Source: Lunularia cruciata (taxonomy: Eukaryota > Streptophyta > Marchantiopsida > Lunulariales > Lunulariaceae). From it: a stretch of 64,000 nt of DNA. Below, piece after piece: positions 52,813-63,114 of this stretch. Both the position numbers and the translations under genes were made by a program. Under the pieces are notes generated by a model, which was given only the letters and a program-made list of their open reading frames with translations, had not been told where the DNA came from and made no database searches. Location of the stretch: the NCBI GenBank assembly GCA_948567375.1, contig OX419760.1, forward strand, positions 11,036,001 to 11,100,000. The letters run 5' to 3'. Every line of letters begins with the position of its first letter. Position 1 is the first letter of the stretch.

Positions 52813-54430
52813 ATGGCAGCATCAGTTTTAGCTTTTAGTGGTGCAGTTACTTGGCCTGGTGACTTGTTGGAGGGGAACACCCATGCAGAGGATACTCCAG
52901 TACCAGAGGAGATCACTCAGATTTGGAGTACGAGTAGGATTGTTCCATCCACCTTGGATGTTCTATTGTGGAGTTCAGAGGAGGCATTGCAGTAGCATGT
53001 AGATCAGTTGGTGCAACAGGCTTGGAGTGGAGCCTTCATACCATCAAGAGATGAGTGTGAGGATAAGCCTCCAGAGGTGATTTCTTTGACACCTCTTGAT
53101 ACCACACTCATTGCTTGGCAGTATCCAGTAGAGGAGATATGCCTATTGGAGTTATTTGGTGGGATCAGCACTGGACTAGCTACAATATTACAGGAAGGTA
53201 TACAAGTACAGAGGTACTTGTATGTAGAGAGAGATGAGACTGCTAGGCGAGTCTCTCTACATCATGTGGCACACTTGGCCTATCAATATCCAGAGTTATT
53301 ACTGATGTCAGTAATCAAAGGTTACCAGAAGGCCCTACTAGTAGACACTTCCTTACTGGGGGCGCATGACCTAAAGAGACATGGGCCTATTCACTTGGTG
53401 ATTTCTCGATGGCCATGTGAGGGACATACACGTGCGGGCTGCGGTTTGGGTTTCAGGTGTGTTTTGGGAATGTTATAGATACTACGACATCTCCAGGTTC
53501 ATCAATCCATTTCTCCAACTTACCTTTTGGAGAACGTTCCTTTGATGGGTGATTCTTGCACTAGAGTGGTGGCGAGTACACATCAGGTCCATTCTCAGAT
53601 GGGACCTACTATATTGTTAGATGCAGCTAGAGTGGGATCACGGGCTCATCGTCTTTATCTTTGGTGGACGAACCTCTTACCCAGAGAGGTTTTACAGCGT
53701 GCTTATGATGGGATTCAACGACTTGAGCACATCCTTGTTGATGACACCTTGGATGTTGAGCGTCAGTCTCAGATAGTGGTAGTGGTTGATAGGTCACCTA
53801 TGGCAGTGGTGAACCTAGTTGGATAGCCTAGAGCTACATTTCCTACACTCATGAGTTTTCCAAGCTCTCATGCTTTTTGAGAGGGAGGACCTGGACTTGT
53901 TTGGGATTCACAATTACAGTAGTTGGTGGAGCTTAACGCTGATGAGAGAGAGCAGGCAATGGGTTTTTGCACCGGTATTACCGCTGTTCCAACAGTGTCA
54001 GAGGCATCCAGGCATTAGGTGTTAGGTCAGGCTATGGATCTAAATTGTTTGACCTGGATTGTGAGCCTTGGCTTGGCAGAGCAGCGTAGGATGTACTTGA
54101 TAGGCATCATCACTCGGACACTTGTGAGCCCTATGCTTATTGAGACAATTCAAGCACATGCTAGGGGTAATAGACCGAGTGGACATGGTATTCTTGGGAC
54201 ACATCTAGTAGCTACTAGGGAGAGTGGTCTACTTGGAGTCCATCCAGGTGAGAGTGGGCTACTTGGATTACACCCTTGGTCCACATGGGATGCAGCTAGA
54301 GGACGTGTGGAGCTCGTAGCCAGAGTGGAAAGAGTTTTTCACATAGAGGTTGGGACTTCTAGTGGTTGGGAGCATGACACTATTGCTCCCAAGGGCCCAG
54401 TGTAGTTGCCAGTTAGTACGTCTTCCACTC
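52813..54430 (+). pseudogene. C5 cytosine DNA methyltransferase (DNMT3-like) domain inside a gypsy polyprotein
   Basis: Read in one frame from 52,813, with TAG stops at 52,993, 53,476, 53,824, 53,920 and 54,016 and a TGA at 53,878. Motif I, LELFGGISTG, lies at 53,146-53,175 and is followed by GIQVQRYLYVERDE, the DNMT3-like form (LFDGI.TGL...GI.V.RY...E). Motif IV has the catalytic Cys in WPCEGH (53,416-53,418). Motif VI ENV is at 53,530-53,538, motif VIII SRAHRLYLWWTNLLP at 53,638-53,682, the DEREQAMGF segment at 53,941, and motif X VLGQAMDLN at 54,019-54,045. The family transfers methyl from S-adenosylmethionine to cytosine C5 in DNA. A linker rich in GLLGxHP units follows to about 54,300. 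The order and spacing of motifs make a whole domain; only point lesions kill it. Confidence 0.92.
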
Positions 54431-54436
54431 TTACTA

Positions 54437-55850
54437 TAGTCACAGAGCCGGATCTTAGACATCTTGGACAAGCTTACTAGAGAGGAAAGACAAAGGGTTT
54501 GGAGGTTCTTGAGGAGTCACACGAGTTGTTTTGTCTTCAATATGAAGGATTTGGGTGCTCTGAAGGGACCTAGTATACAGATTGAGTTGACTAGCAATAC
54601 ACCATTTTTCCAATGTCCTTATTGTTGTAGTGACATGGAGCGGACATTGATTCAGAGCCGGAGTAGTGACCTTTTTGAGGCTAGTTTGGTGGAGATTTCA
54701 CATGGAGAGTATGCATCAACAATAGTGATGCCAGCCAAGAAGGATATGCATGGCAACTATACAGATAGGCGGATGTGTGGAGATTATTGTCCTATCAACC
54801 AATAGACCAGGGCTGATCGGTATGTTATGCCTACACCGGAGGAGATTTTTGATGCGATTGGGCATGCAAAGGTCTTTAGTAATTTGGATCTTCGAGTGGG
54901 ATATCATCAGTTGCCAATCAGGAAGGAGGATAAGTCCAAGACAACATTCTGGGCTATTGATCCTCACGGCAAGGATGTGTTATATGAGTGGAGTTTCTTA
55001 CCATTTGGGTTGAAGAACACTCATGTTGAGTTCTAGAGGGTCATGGATAGGATCCTAGCTGGATTGGATTTTTCTTGATGCTATATTGAGGACATTTTGG
55101 TCTATAGCACTACTGTGGAGTAGCATGAGAGATAGTTGTTGGAGGTGTTTGAGAGGTTGAGATCTCATGGACTCAAATTACATCTTAGGAAGTGTAGGTT
55201 CTTCCATGAGCAGGTTGAGTATTTGAGTCACACTATCTACCTTGGAGGACTTGGTGTTCAGCAAACCAAGGTGGAGGCTATTGCACATATTCCTTGGCCT
55301 ACGGATGTGAGCAAAGTGCAAGCATTCCTTGGGTTGGCAAACTTCTATCACCGCTATGTTAGAGGATTTAGTGCCATTGCCAAGGCCTTGATGAAGCTGA
55401 CCAAGCTTACACAAGAGTGGTGTTGGGGAGATGAGCAGGAGAGAGCTTTTGTAGAGCTCAAGGAGATGTTGACATCTGCTCCTATTTTGAGGAGACCGAT
55501 CAGAGGACGACCATTTCAGGTTCATACTGATTGGAGTATGTTGGGGCTTGGAGCAATGCTCACCCAGCATGATGATGAGGGGAAGGAGTTTGTGGTAGCC
55601 TATGCTAGTCGCTCCAACAATTCAGCGGAGGTGAAGTATAGTTCATATGAGAGAGAGTGCTTGGTAGTAGTTTGGGCAGTAGCACATTTCCGATGTTACC
55701 TATTTGGTAACCCCTTCACTCTCATCACTGATCATCAGCCACTAAAGTGGTTGATGGAGTCCAACAAGCTTTCAAGGAAGCTTGCACAATGGGCTCTGAT
55801 TTTACAGGAGTATGATTTCACGGTTGTTCACAGACCTAGGTTGAGTAGAA
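54437..55850 (+). pseudogene. Gypsy reverse transcriptase and RNase H (plus copy)
   Basis: A long single-frame stretch: GEYASTIVMPAKKD, RRMCGDYCPIN, MPTPEEIFDAIGHAKVFSNL and FLPFGLKN are typical Ty3/gypsy RT blocks. The catalytic box is YIED (55,082-55,093) instead of YIDD, so RT is inactive. RNase H follows, with FQVHTDWS at 55,515 and TDHQPLKWLM at 55,725, ending in VVHRPR near 55,840. Stops lie at 54,803, 55,034, 55,076, 55,121 and 55,133. The minus copy still has YIDD but is more broken elsewhere. Confidence 0.92.
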
Positions 55851-56231
55851 ACCCATGTCCCAACCAGCAGGATCAGACCGGAGCACGTTGGCATCGTGAG
55901 ACAGATGAGGAGATGGTGCCAGGTTGGCATGCATCGGCCTTTTGGTGTATATTTGTAGAGGCTTTGGTGGTATCTCTCTCAACGCATGCAGGAGGAGTTA
56001 TTGAGGTCACAGATCCAAAGAGTGAAGATATTGGTATAGTTCAACGAGACATTCATGATGATGTCTTAGTGATGGACTATCTTTGCACTGGTGTTGTGGG
56101 TGGCACAATTGGGGCCAAGGAGAGAGATTGTGTTTGTCAACGAGCCAGACTGTTCAAATTGGAGGGTAGACACCTTTTACGTGTATGGAGGATGGTAGAG
56201 TGTGAGTAGTACCACTTCCATCTTAGAGAAC

Positions 56232-57180
56232 ACAGTTGGTCTGTCATGCTCATGAGGAGCTAGGACATTTTGGAGTAAAACGTACGTATAGCTTACTCCA
56301 CAGTCATTACTGGTGGCGTAGTATGCAGACCAAGGTACAGTAGTTTGTTGCCAGATGTGTGGTTTGTGACTGAGTTAGATCATCATTCAATGCTCCTACG
56401 CCATAGTCACAAACATTACCTAGCATGGGATTGGGTTACCATTGGAGTTTGGACTTTGCTAGACCTTTATCGCTGACTGTGAGACATCATTGGTATGTTT
56501 TGGTGATGGTAGAGCACTTCTCCAAGTGGATTGAGTTGGTGGCACTTCTTGACAAGTCTAGTGAAGGGACAGCTTACTCGTTCCTGGATCAAGTTCTTAG
56601 TCATTTTGGTGCACCAGCTGAGGTTTTGACTGATCATGGTACATAGTTCTTGGAGGAGTTTTAGGTCTTGTGTGACAAGGCTTCGATTGATCATTGCACT
56701 ACATCCCAAGATCACCCTGAGGCAAATGGCTTAGCAAAGAGAGTGGTTCAAACGGTGAAGAAAGGATTGCAAAAGTATGGTTTGTAGAGAAGCCACTTGG
56801 GATATTGGGATCTCCAATTACCTTGGTTGGCCATGGGCTATTGGTTCAGCCGGCAAGCCTCCTTAGCATCCTTCTCTCCATACTTTCTACTCTATGGATG
56901 AGATCCAGATTTACCTATAGCCATTTGTTGAGATGTTACTATAGTTTTGGACTTGGATGACCCATATGTATGGATGAGCGCATGTTCTCAACGGGCAGAG
57001 TTCTTTTGGAGAGTGATGTCGATGGCCTCTGAGAACTTGGTAATTGCTCAGCATAGAGATACTTTATGTTAGGCTACCATTCAAGGAAGAGGTTATAGAC
57101 CCTCAATATGTCAATTTCATCCAAGAGACTATGTATATCTACAACAGACAACACCAACAACATTTGATGTTTCTACAGGC
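56232..57180 (+). pseudogene. Gypsy integrase (plus copy)
   Basis: The HHCC zinc-binding region is readable as HEELGH, then CVVCD at 56,355. The catalytic core begins MGLGYHWSLDF (56,425). The second catalytic Asp lies in LTDHG at 56,626, normally TDxGTQF; the Gln is now a TAG stop. The Glu region reads DHPEANGLAKRVVQTVKKGL, where the residue before RVVQ has become Lys. Several Arg positions expected in this family are now Trp, Cys or stop. Integrase inserts element cDNA into the genome. Confidence 0.88.
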
Positions 57181-57348
57181 CGCACTATCTTGAGAATGTG
57201 TGAGGTTTTGCCATCTGGAGTCCTTGTGTTGGAAGGACATGATAGTATTATTTGGAAGGATCACGTGCGCAATTGTGTGCCATGCCACCTCTTAAACATT
57301 GATGGTACTATGGATACAAGCTTGGCACTTGTACGTGTAGGCTTGAGG

Positions 57349-57483
57349 TGTATATTATGTGGCTCTTCTGGTGGAGCTACTACTATGTTAGTGTGTGATA
57401 GTTGTTTGAGAGGATGGCATATGGCATGTATGACTCCTCCCCTCATGGTGGTTCCTTAGGGACAGTGGTTATGTCCTAGATGT
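57349..57483 (+). pseudogene. PHD finger at the integrase C-terminus (plus copy)
   Basis: The reading is Cys-Ile-Leu-Cys, an 11-residue gap, CDSC, four residues, His-Met-Ala-Cys, a 14-residue gap, then CPRC preceded by WL. That is exactly the C4HC3 zinc pattern of a PHD finger (CX2C-X11-CX2C-X4-HX2C-X14-CX2C), with the conserved Trp two residues before the seventh Cys and another before the His. It is in frame with integrase and ends at TGA 57,487. One TAG (57,457) interrupts it. PHD fingers usually read histone H3 N-termini, so here it would be a plausible chromatin-targeting module, in the place of the chromodomain of chromoviruses. Confidence 0.9.
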
Positions 57484-57614
57484 ACTTGACCTATAGCTAG
57501 TTCATTCTTTATATGGTATAGATTGCAGACAGGCAACTAACGATGGAGCTCCATAGCACCCGGCCTCCTGATCTTTGCCCATCATAGGGTATACCATATA
57601 CTTGGATATTTTGC

Positions 57615-58049
57615 ATGAAAATCTTCCTAAGGGGTCAAGGGCTATGGAGTCTTGTGATAGAGGAGGGAATTGAACAAATTGTGATGGTCTGTGATGCCCC
57701 ATTGGAAGCAACCCATGTAGTATGGGTACATAGATCATTTCAAGCACTCCATTACATTGTGTTGTATGCATCATCAATGATAGGTTACATTCAAGACCTC
57801 ACTTTTCCTAAGATGGCTTGGGATGCTCTGGCCAACTTTTTTAAATCAGAAATAGATGCTAGGATATTGCAATTACTACAACAATTCAATCCGGCTAAGA
57901 ATGGCTTAGTATACGTCAAAAATTATGTTAACCATATGAAGAGCCTAGTGGATCAACTTGCCTTTGTGAAGGTTATAATTGATCTGACTATCCTAGTAGG
58001 AGATATGCTACCAGGTCTTAAACTGGACTACAAAAAATGTATGTTATAA
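57615..58049 (+). pseudogene. Copia Gag (element 2)
   Basis: A 144-codon open stretch matching copia Gag of the UBN2 type: MAWDALANFF is the conserved WDxL segment and LLQQFNP with YVKNYVNHMKSLVDQL follows. The next part, with the zinc knuckle, is in another frame. Confidence 0.85.
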
Positions 58050-58483
58050 ATTTCTACCCTAGAATCACTTCCCAAGTGGGATGAGTTGGTTGCAATGCTA
58101 CTTGGTGAGGAGATGCAATTGTTGTAGATTGCTAGCTCCTCCTTGTCCAATGTTCTAGAAGGCTTGTATTTTGCAAGCATTACAAGTTTTTGAGGAAGGG
58201 GTCAAGGCAAGAATGCTACAAGAGGTGGTGTTTACAATGTTGGCAATCAAGTTAGTTGTGGACATGGACCACTGCAATAGTAGATGTAGATTAATGGTGG
58301 ACAAAACATACAATGTGCTCCTAGTATTTGTAACTATTATCACCAACAAGGGCATGTTGCAAAAAAATTCTTCAAGAAGCAAAATGACCAGCACAAGCAA
58401 CAAGGTTATGCTTGCACAAAAGACCAAGAGCAATTGTTAATCATCACTCATCATAGCCATGCAATGTTCTAGCCTGAAGTTGA

Positions 58484-58594
58484 TTGGGTGATTGATTTGG
58501 GTGCCACTACTCACATGACACCACATCAAGAGTGGTGTGGCACCTAAATCAATCACCCAACCATAGGCTAAAAGCCACACCTTTTAGCCTATGG
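58484..58594. repeat. Two adjacent hairpins inside the copia protease
   Basis: First hairpin: arms 58,484-58,507 and 58,537-58,560, 24 bases with one mismatch, 29-base loop. Second hairpin directly adjacent: perfect 14-base arms 58,561-58,574 and 58,581-58,594, 6-base loop. The left arm of the first encodes the protease active site, so its right arm is an inverted copy of coding sequence. Confidence 0.9.
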
Positions 58595-60447
58595 AGATGC
58601 CACAATAAATGGTGACAAGAGATGACACCAAGCACCAGATTCAGGATACATGTCACATCTCACTCTTTATTGCACATTTTTCATTCCAAGTATTGTGAAA
58701 GGTTCTTCTTGTGCCTACCATATCCAAACCAAATCTTGTTATTTTTAGGAAAATTTGTAGAGCAAGGTATGCACATGCACTTCAATAAAAATGGATGCTT
58801 TATTGAAGATGTTAATGGTGACCTTATAGCACAAGGTAGTAGAAATGGCAGATTGTTTAAGTTTGATGCTTCTATATCTCCCTTGCAATCTGTCATGCAT
58901 GGACAGAGTGGTCTAGTTGTGCTTGAAATTTCTATCTAGCACAAGAAAGTTGGTCATATGACCCTCTAGAGATTGAAGAGTATTCCTTCCTCTGGTTTGG
59001 TCATTAGGTTGCCTAAACTTGTTTCATTTGATACTTCTACTATACATGAAGCATATTTGTTTGGAAAGCAGGCTAGATAACCCTCTAAAAGCCAAGGTAG
59101 AAATGCTAGCAAACTCCTTGAATTGGTCCATACCAATGTATGGATTGCTTCTGAACTGAGCTTAAGTGGTTGTCATTACTTTGTGTCTTTTATTGATGAT
59201 ATTCTTGCTATATTTGGGTCTACTTTTTGAAAAGCAAGACATTGTAGAAGTCCTTTCAACATTTCAAACTTCCCAAAGACCAGTAGAGAAGCAATCTGGT
59301 TTTAGTGTCCTTCAATTGAGATCTGATGGAGGAGGAGAGTTCCTTTCTCTTAAATTTGACCAATACTTGAAGAGATCAAGGTATCTTGAGACAAAAGACA
59401 TATGCCTACAATCTACAATAGAACAGAATTATGGAGCAAAAGAATTGTCACATAGCTAAGGCAACATGTGTCATGCTTAACAAGAATCACATGGCCAAGG
59501 TTTATTAGGTTGAATTTTTTTCATGTGTAGTATATTTGATCAATCGCACACCAACAACTATAGTTCACTCCCATATGCCTTTAGAGGCATTACATGTAGT
59601 AATCTTGACTATTCCTTCCTCAAGGTCTTTTTTTGTATGTATTATGTACACATTCCTAATGAGAACCATAAGAAATTAGATCCAAAGGACTACAAATGAA
59701 TTTTCCTTTGATATACTTTACATTCCAAAGAGTATAGATGTTATAATCCTGCAACACAAAAGTTCTATTGTTAGCAAGGATTATTTTTGATGAGCTAGCC
59801 TCTTGGTTTGTGTTAGCTCCCACTTTTGGTTTTCTATACCACCTATTGAGAGCCCATGGGATACTACTTTTGTTGTTGTGTCCTTTATATCTACTAGGGC
59901 ATCTTGAGAGATTGTTCAGTCCATCCCTCAATCAGATAGTTCAAGAGGTTGTGCCTCTATAATTGTATCCTCTTCTTATGGAGTTCTTACTAGTGAGGAT
60001 TTACTCTTTTGCATGCATGCACCTAACACAATATATGTATGCAAGATGTCATATCTATGAATATGCCTACTTCATCAGAATCAGTGTAAGGGGAGGTGAC
60101 TAGACAAATACCTGGTCCAAGATAGTCTCAATGGGTGAAACACCCTATTAGGTATTTTTTGCATGAAGGCTTTCTCATTACACATCATGCATATATGACT
60201 ATTATTTTTCAAAAGCACAAACCAGCCCCCTTGGGAGAGGCTCTACAACATGAATAGAGGTTGCTACCAAGTAGGCAGAACTTGTTGCTCTTTACCACCC
60301 ATGCACATGGTAGATGGTGGATCTACCTTCTGATCATAAGGCTATCAATTATAAATGGGTGTTATATATCAAGTGTAATTCTAATGGCTTTATGAGCATG
60401 TAAAAGGCATGTACTTGGTGGAAAAAGGTTATTCTTAGTAGTTTGGC

Positions 60448-60944
60448 ATGGAATATGATGAGACATTTAGTCTTGTTTCCAAGATAACAACCATTTTTTG
60501 TAGATGGTTGCAATTGCAATTCAACAAGGATGACAATTACACCAAATGGAATTCAAGAACACATTTCTCAATGGCAATCTTGAGAAGGAGTTTTACATGG
60601 TGCAGCCACTTGGTTTTGAGGACTCATAATTTCCATCTCAAGTTTGCAAGTTGTAGAAAGTGCTCTATGGCTTGAAGCAAGCACCTGAGGCTTGGTATTC
60701 AAAGATTTCTTCCTTTTCGGTAGCTTGTGGGTTTGCTCTTTGTCCTTTTGATCCTACCTTGTATGTCTTAAAGGATGTGGATCAGGACTTGATAGTCACT
60801 ATCTATGTAGATGATGTCATTATCACTCATAGTTATGAGAAGCTAGAGGTTCATCTTAAGGAGTACTTAAAGGCCCAATTTGAGATGCAAGATCTAGGTG
60901 GCTTTAGATTTTTCTTAGATGTGGATTTTATTAGGGATGGATAG
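60448..60944 (+). pseudogene. Copia reverse transcriptase (element 2), YVDD intact
   Basis: YDETFSLVSKITTI starts the conserved core; the reading then changes frame twice. KVLYGLKQAPEAWY leads into 60,660-60,944 with TIYVDDVIITH, the catalytic box, and FEMQDLGGFRFFL. The YVDD is intact but frameshifts upstream would prevent a full product. Confidence 0.88.
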
Positions 60945-61055
60945 GATATGTTGCTTGTGCAATGTCAGTATTCCATTGACATGCTAAAACGAGATTTGGC
61001 CCACTAGAGTATAAGCCTATGATTACATCTTTGGAGCCAAACCATCATTTGGGTA

Positions 61056-61786
61056 TTGATGATAGTGAGTTGCTTGTTGTTCCCATGGATGTGGGCAAAT
61101 GTTGGTAGTCTCATCTATGTGTCTATCACTAGACCTGACCTTAGTTATGCAGTTGAAGTTGTCAACCAGTTCATGAAACCACCATGCAAACATCACTTTG
61201 AGGCAGTCAAGCACATTTCTGGATATGTGAAGTTCACTTTGGAATTTGGCCTACACTACACATTTGGCAAATTGTTGGTGCTACATAGTTACAATAATAC
61301 GGATTTGGCTGGTAGTGTCCTTGAGAAGAGATTTACTTTAGGATACATGTTTGGACTTGGGAGTGTTGTTGTGAGTTGGACTTCTAAGAAGCAGCCATAG
61401 CTATATCTTTCATTGAGGCAGAGTATCATGGAGCCACCAATGCAACTTGTGAAGTTTTTTGGCTTTGAAGTTTGCTTTTTGTTAATGGTATGGATTGTTT
61501 ATTTCCCATTGTGGTATACAAAGATAACATAAGTAGCATCAAGTTAACTACTTATCATGTTTAACATGCTAGGACTAAGCACATTGAGGTGCACTATCAC
61601 TTTGTTAGGGAGAAAGTTATGGCATGGCAGATTGACCTTAAGTTTGTTGGCATAAATGAGCAGATTGTTGCTATTTTCACCAAGGCTTTATCTAGAGATA
61701 AGTTTGAGGCTTTCATACTTTGCCTTGGTGTACATGATATTGATTTGAGCTTGAAGAGGAATGTTGATACTACCCCTACATCATAG
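61056..61786 (+). pseudogene. Copia RNase H and Pol C-terminus (element 2)
   Basis: SITRPDLSYAVEVVNQFM and GSVVVSWTSKKQP are copia RNase H landmarks; the following SSTEAEY segment is in another frame near 61,405. The C-terminal piece 61,589-61,786 has HYHFVREKV and AIFTKALSRDKF and ends at a TAG at 61,784. Confidence 0.85.
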
Positions 61787-61899
61787 TGACTTAGTTCTAA
61801 CTATATAATTGTATTAGGATTTAGGATACACATTTATACACTCTCTCCATTCATTCTTGTTTATCTCTCTCTCTCTCATGATCCACTATGAATGGTCTT

Positions 61900-62260
61900 G
61901 GAGTGTTTGTCTAGTCCTTGTATTCTTTGACAAAGGATGTAGGACTACCAAAAATGAAGTCCAAACTTTATTGTGATAGCTAAAGCAATATTTACTTAGC
62001 CAAGAATTAAGTATACCATTCAAGGATAAATCATATTGATGTGAGACATCATTTTATCATGGAAGCTATGACAAATGGAGAGATTAATTTTCAAAAGATA
62101 GGCATAGAGGTTAATGCAACTAATATGTTAACTAAACTTATTCCTATTGAGAAGTCATGCATGAACTTGCTCAATGTTAATGTTGCTCTTTTTGATAATA
62201 TGGTTGATACAAGCAAAAGGTGGAGATGGTTGTGTTTGGCTTGCTATTTAAGATATGATT
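61900..62260 (+). mobile_element. Third copia element, 3' end only
   Basis: A separate Pol C-terminus: IDVRHHFIMEAMTNGEINFQ and ATNMLTKLIPIEK match the copia RNase H end. It is followed by a purine-rich tract at 62,214-62,229 (AAAAGGTGGAGATGG), a good polypurine-tract candidate, after which a 3' LTR would begin. The rest of the element is missing. Confidence 0.8.
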
Positions 62261-62350
62261 GAGTGGACACATTGATGGTTGCCTCAACTAGGAGTGAAAC
62301 ATGCCTTAAGGTGATAATTTGGTACTTAGTTGAGTATGCAAGAGTCCAAA

Positions 62351-62475
62351 GGAAGAGAATCATTTTTACTTGTCTAGAGTGTTGGATCTCTAGGTTTTGA
62401 AGGTCAAACCAATGCAATGAGAGGCTAACAAGGCCGGGAGCATCATAGAGTACCACAAAAACAAAAAGCTAGGCA
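62351..62475 (+). repeat. Dispersed repeat shared with 40,781-40,915
   Basis: Second copy of the about 130-bp repeat described at 40,781, same orientation. Confidence 0.7.
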
Positions 62476-63114
62476 ATATGTAATGTTTTGAGGATAGGAG
62501 AAACCCCAAAAGAAACACAAAGAAGAAAACAAGACTTCATCCCTCAATACTCCAATGCCTCAAAGGAGCATCTTGTCTTTATTATATATCAAAGAAGATC
62601 CACCCAAAGGAGCTGCACCATTGGATGATATACATGGATTAGTGATATGTTAGCAATCTCCACACTTAGATTAGTTATATGGATTGGTGACATGTCGATC
62701 CTTGTCCTATTTGGTTGGTCAAACTAGTTTGACCAAAGGGAATATTTGGAGAATCTTCTTATAAGAAGCTCAGAATAGCATGAGTGAGGTACCATTGGAA
62801 AGCTCACAAATGAAACAAACATAAGGGAGAGAAGGCAATGCCTTTCTCTCCAAAGAAAGAAATGATTTATTTTTTGAGGCTTAATTCATCTATTTAGGCC
62901 TCCAAAATTATCATTACAGTTTTTAAGGTATTTTTTTCCTCTGCCCTATTAGTAGAAGTACTCTTTTGGTGACATCTCTATCTGATCTACTTAGAAACAT
63001 TATATATAGCATCTCTCAAGATCTACCAAACCAATTTACATCTTTAGATAATATGTCTAGCTAATGGTATTACAAACCTCCGCCTTTTTTAAATGTAGCA
63101 TCCTTGTTGTGAAG
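62476..63114. other. Probable 3' non-coding end of the chromodomain gypsy
   Basis: No coding potential. It lies downstream, on the minus strand, of the chromodomain element and could hold its 3' LTR. No matching 5' LTR is within the window to confirm this. Confidence 0.4.

Larger units (their letters stand above)
48151..57590 (+). mobile_element. Ty3/gypsy family A retrotransposon, plus copy: Gag-PR-DNMT-RT-RH-IN-PHD
   Basis: From left to right: 5' LTR 48,151-48,600; leader with minisatellites and a nested insertion (49,603-50,293); Gag 50,351-52,370; protease from 52,376 with DSG at 52,423-52,431; DNA methyltransferase 53,137-54,075; linker to 54,430; reverse transcriptase and RNase H 54,437-55,850; integrase 56,232-57,180; PHD finger 57,349-57,483. 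A 3' LTR is missing: similarity to the minus copy stops near 57,580, where copia 2 begins. Protease through linker are in one frame, RT in a second, integrase and PHD in the first again. Most damage is point stops, not rearrangement. Confidence 0.92.
57591..61800 (+). mobile_element. Ty1/copia retrotransposon 2, degenerate
   Basis: Gag of UBN2 type 57,615-58,049; zinc knuckle at about 58,330 with two Cys lost (CNYYHQQGHVAKKF); protease at 58,480-58,525 reading WVIDLGATTHMT, with DLGA for DSGA; integrase remnants 59,100-59,800; reverse transcriptase 60,440-60,944 with intact YVDD (60,804-60,815); RNase H 61,056-61,400; C-terminal end IFTKALSRDKFEAF near 61,670-61,786. It starts where similarity to gypsy A stops, so it may have truncated the 3' LTR of that element. 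LTRs were not paired. Confidence 0.87.

Noticed and set aside
53137-54075. Methyltransferase as a host gene with a retroelement inserted beside it
   Set aside because: It shares the protease frame, lacks introns, and occurs at the same place in the inverted copy.
57190-57459. PHD region as a RING or zinc-knuckle
   Set aside because: The C4HC3 order with Trp two residues before the seventh Cys fits PHD; a RING would be C3HC4 and a knuckle would have one CCHC.
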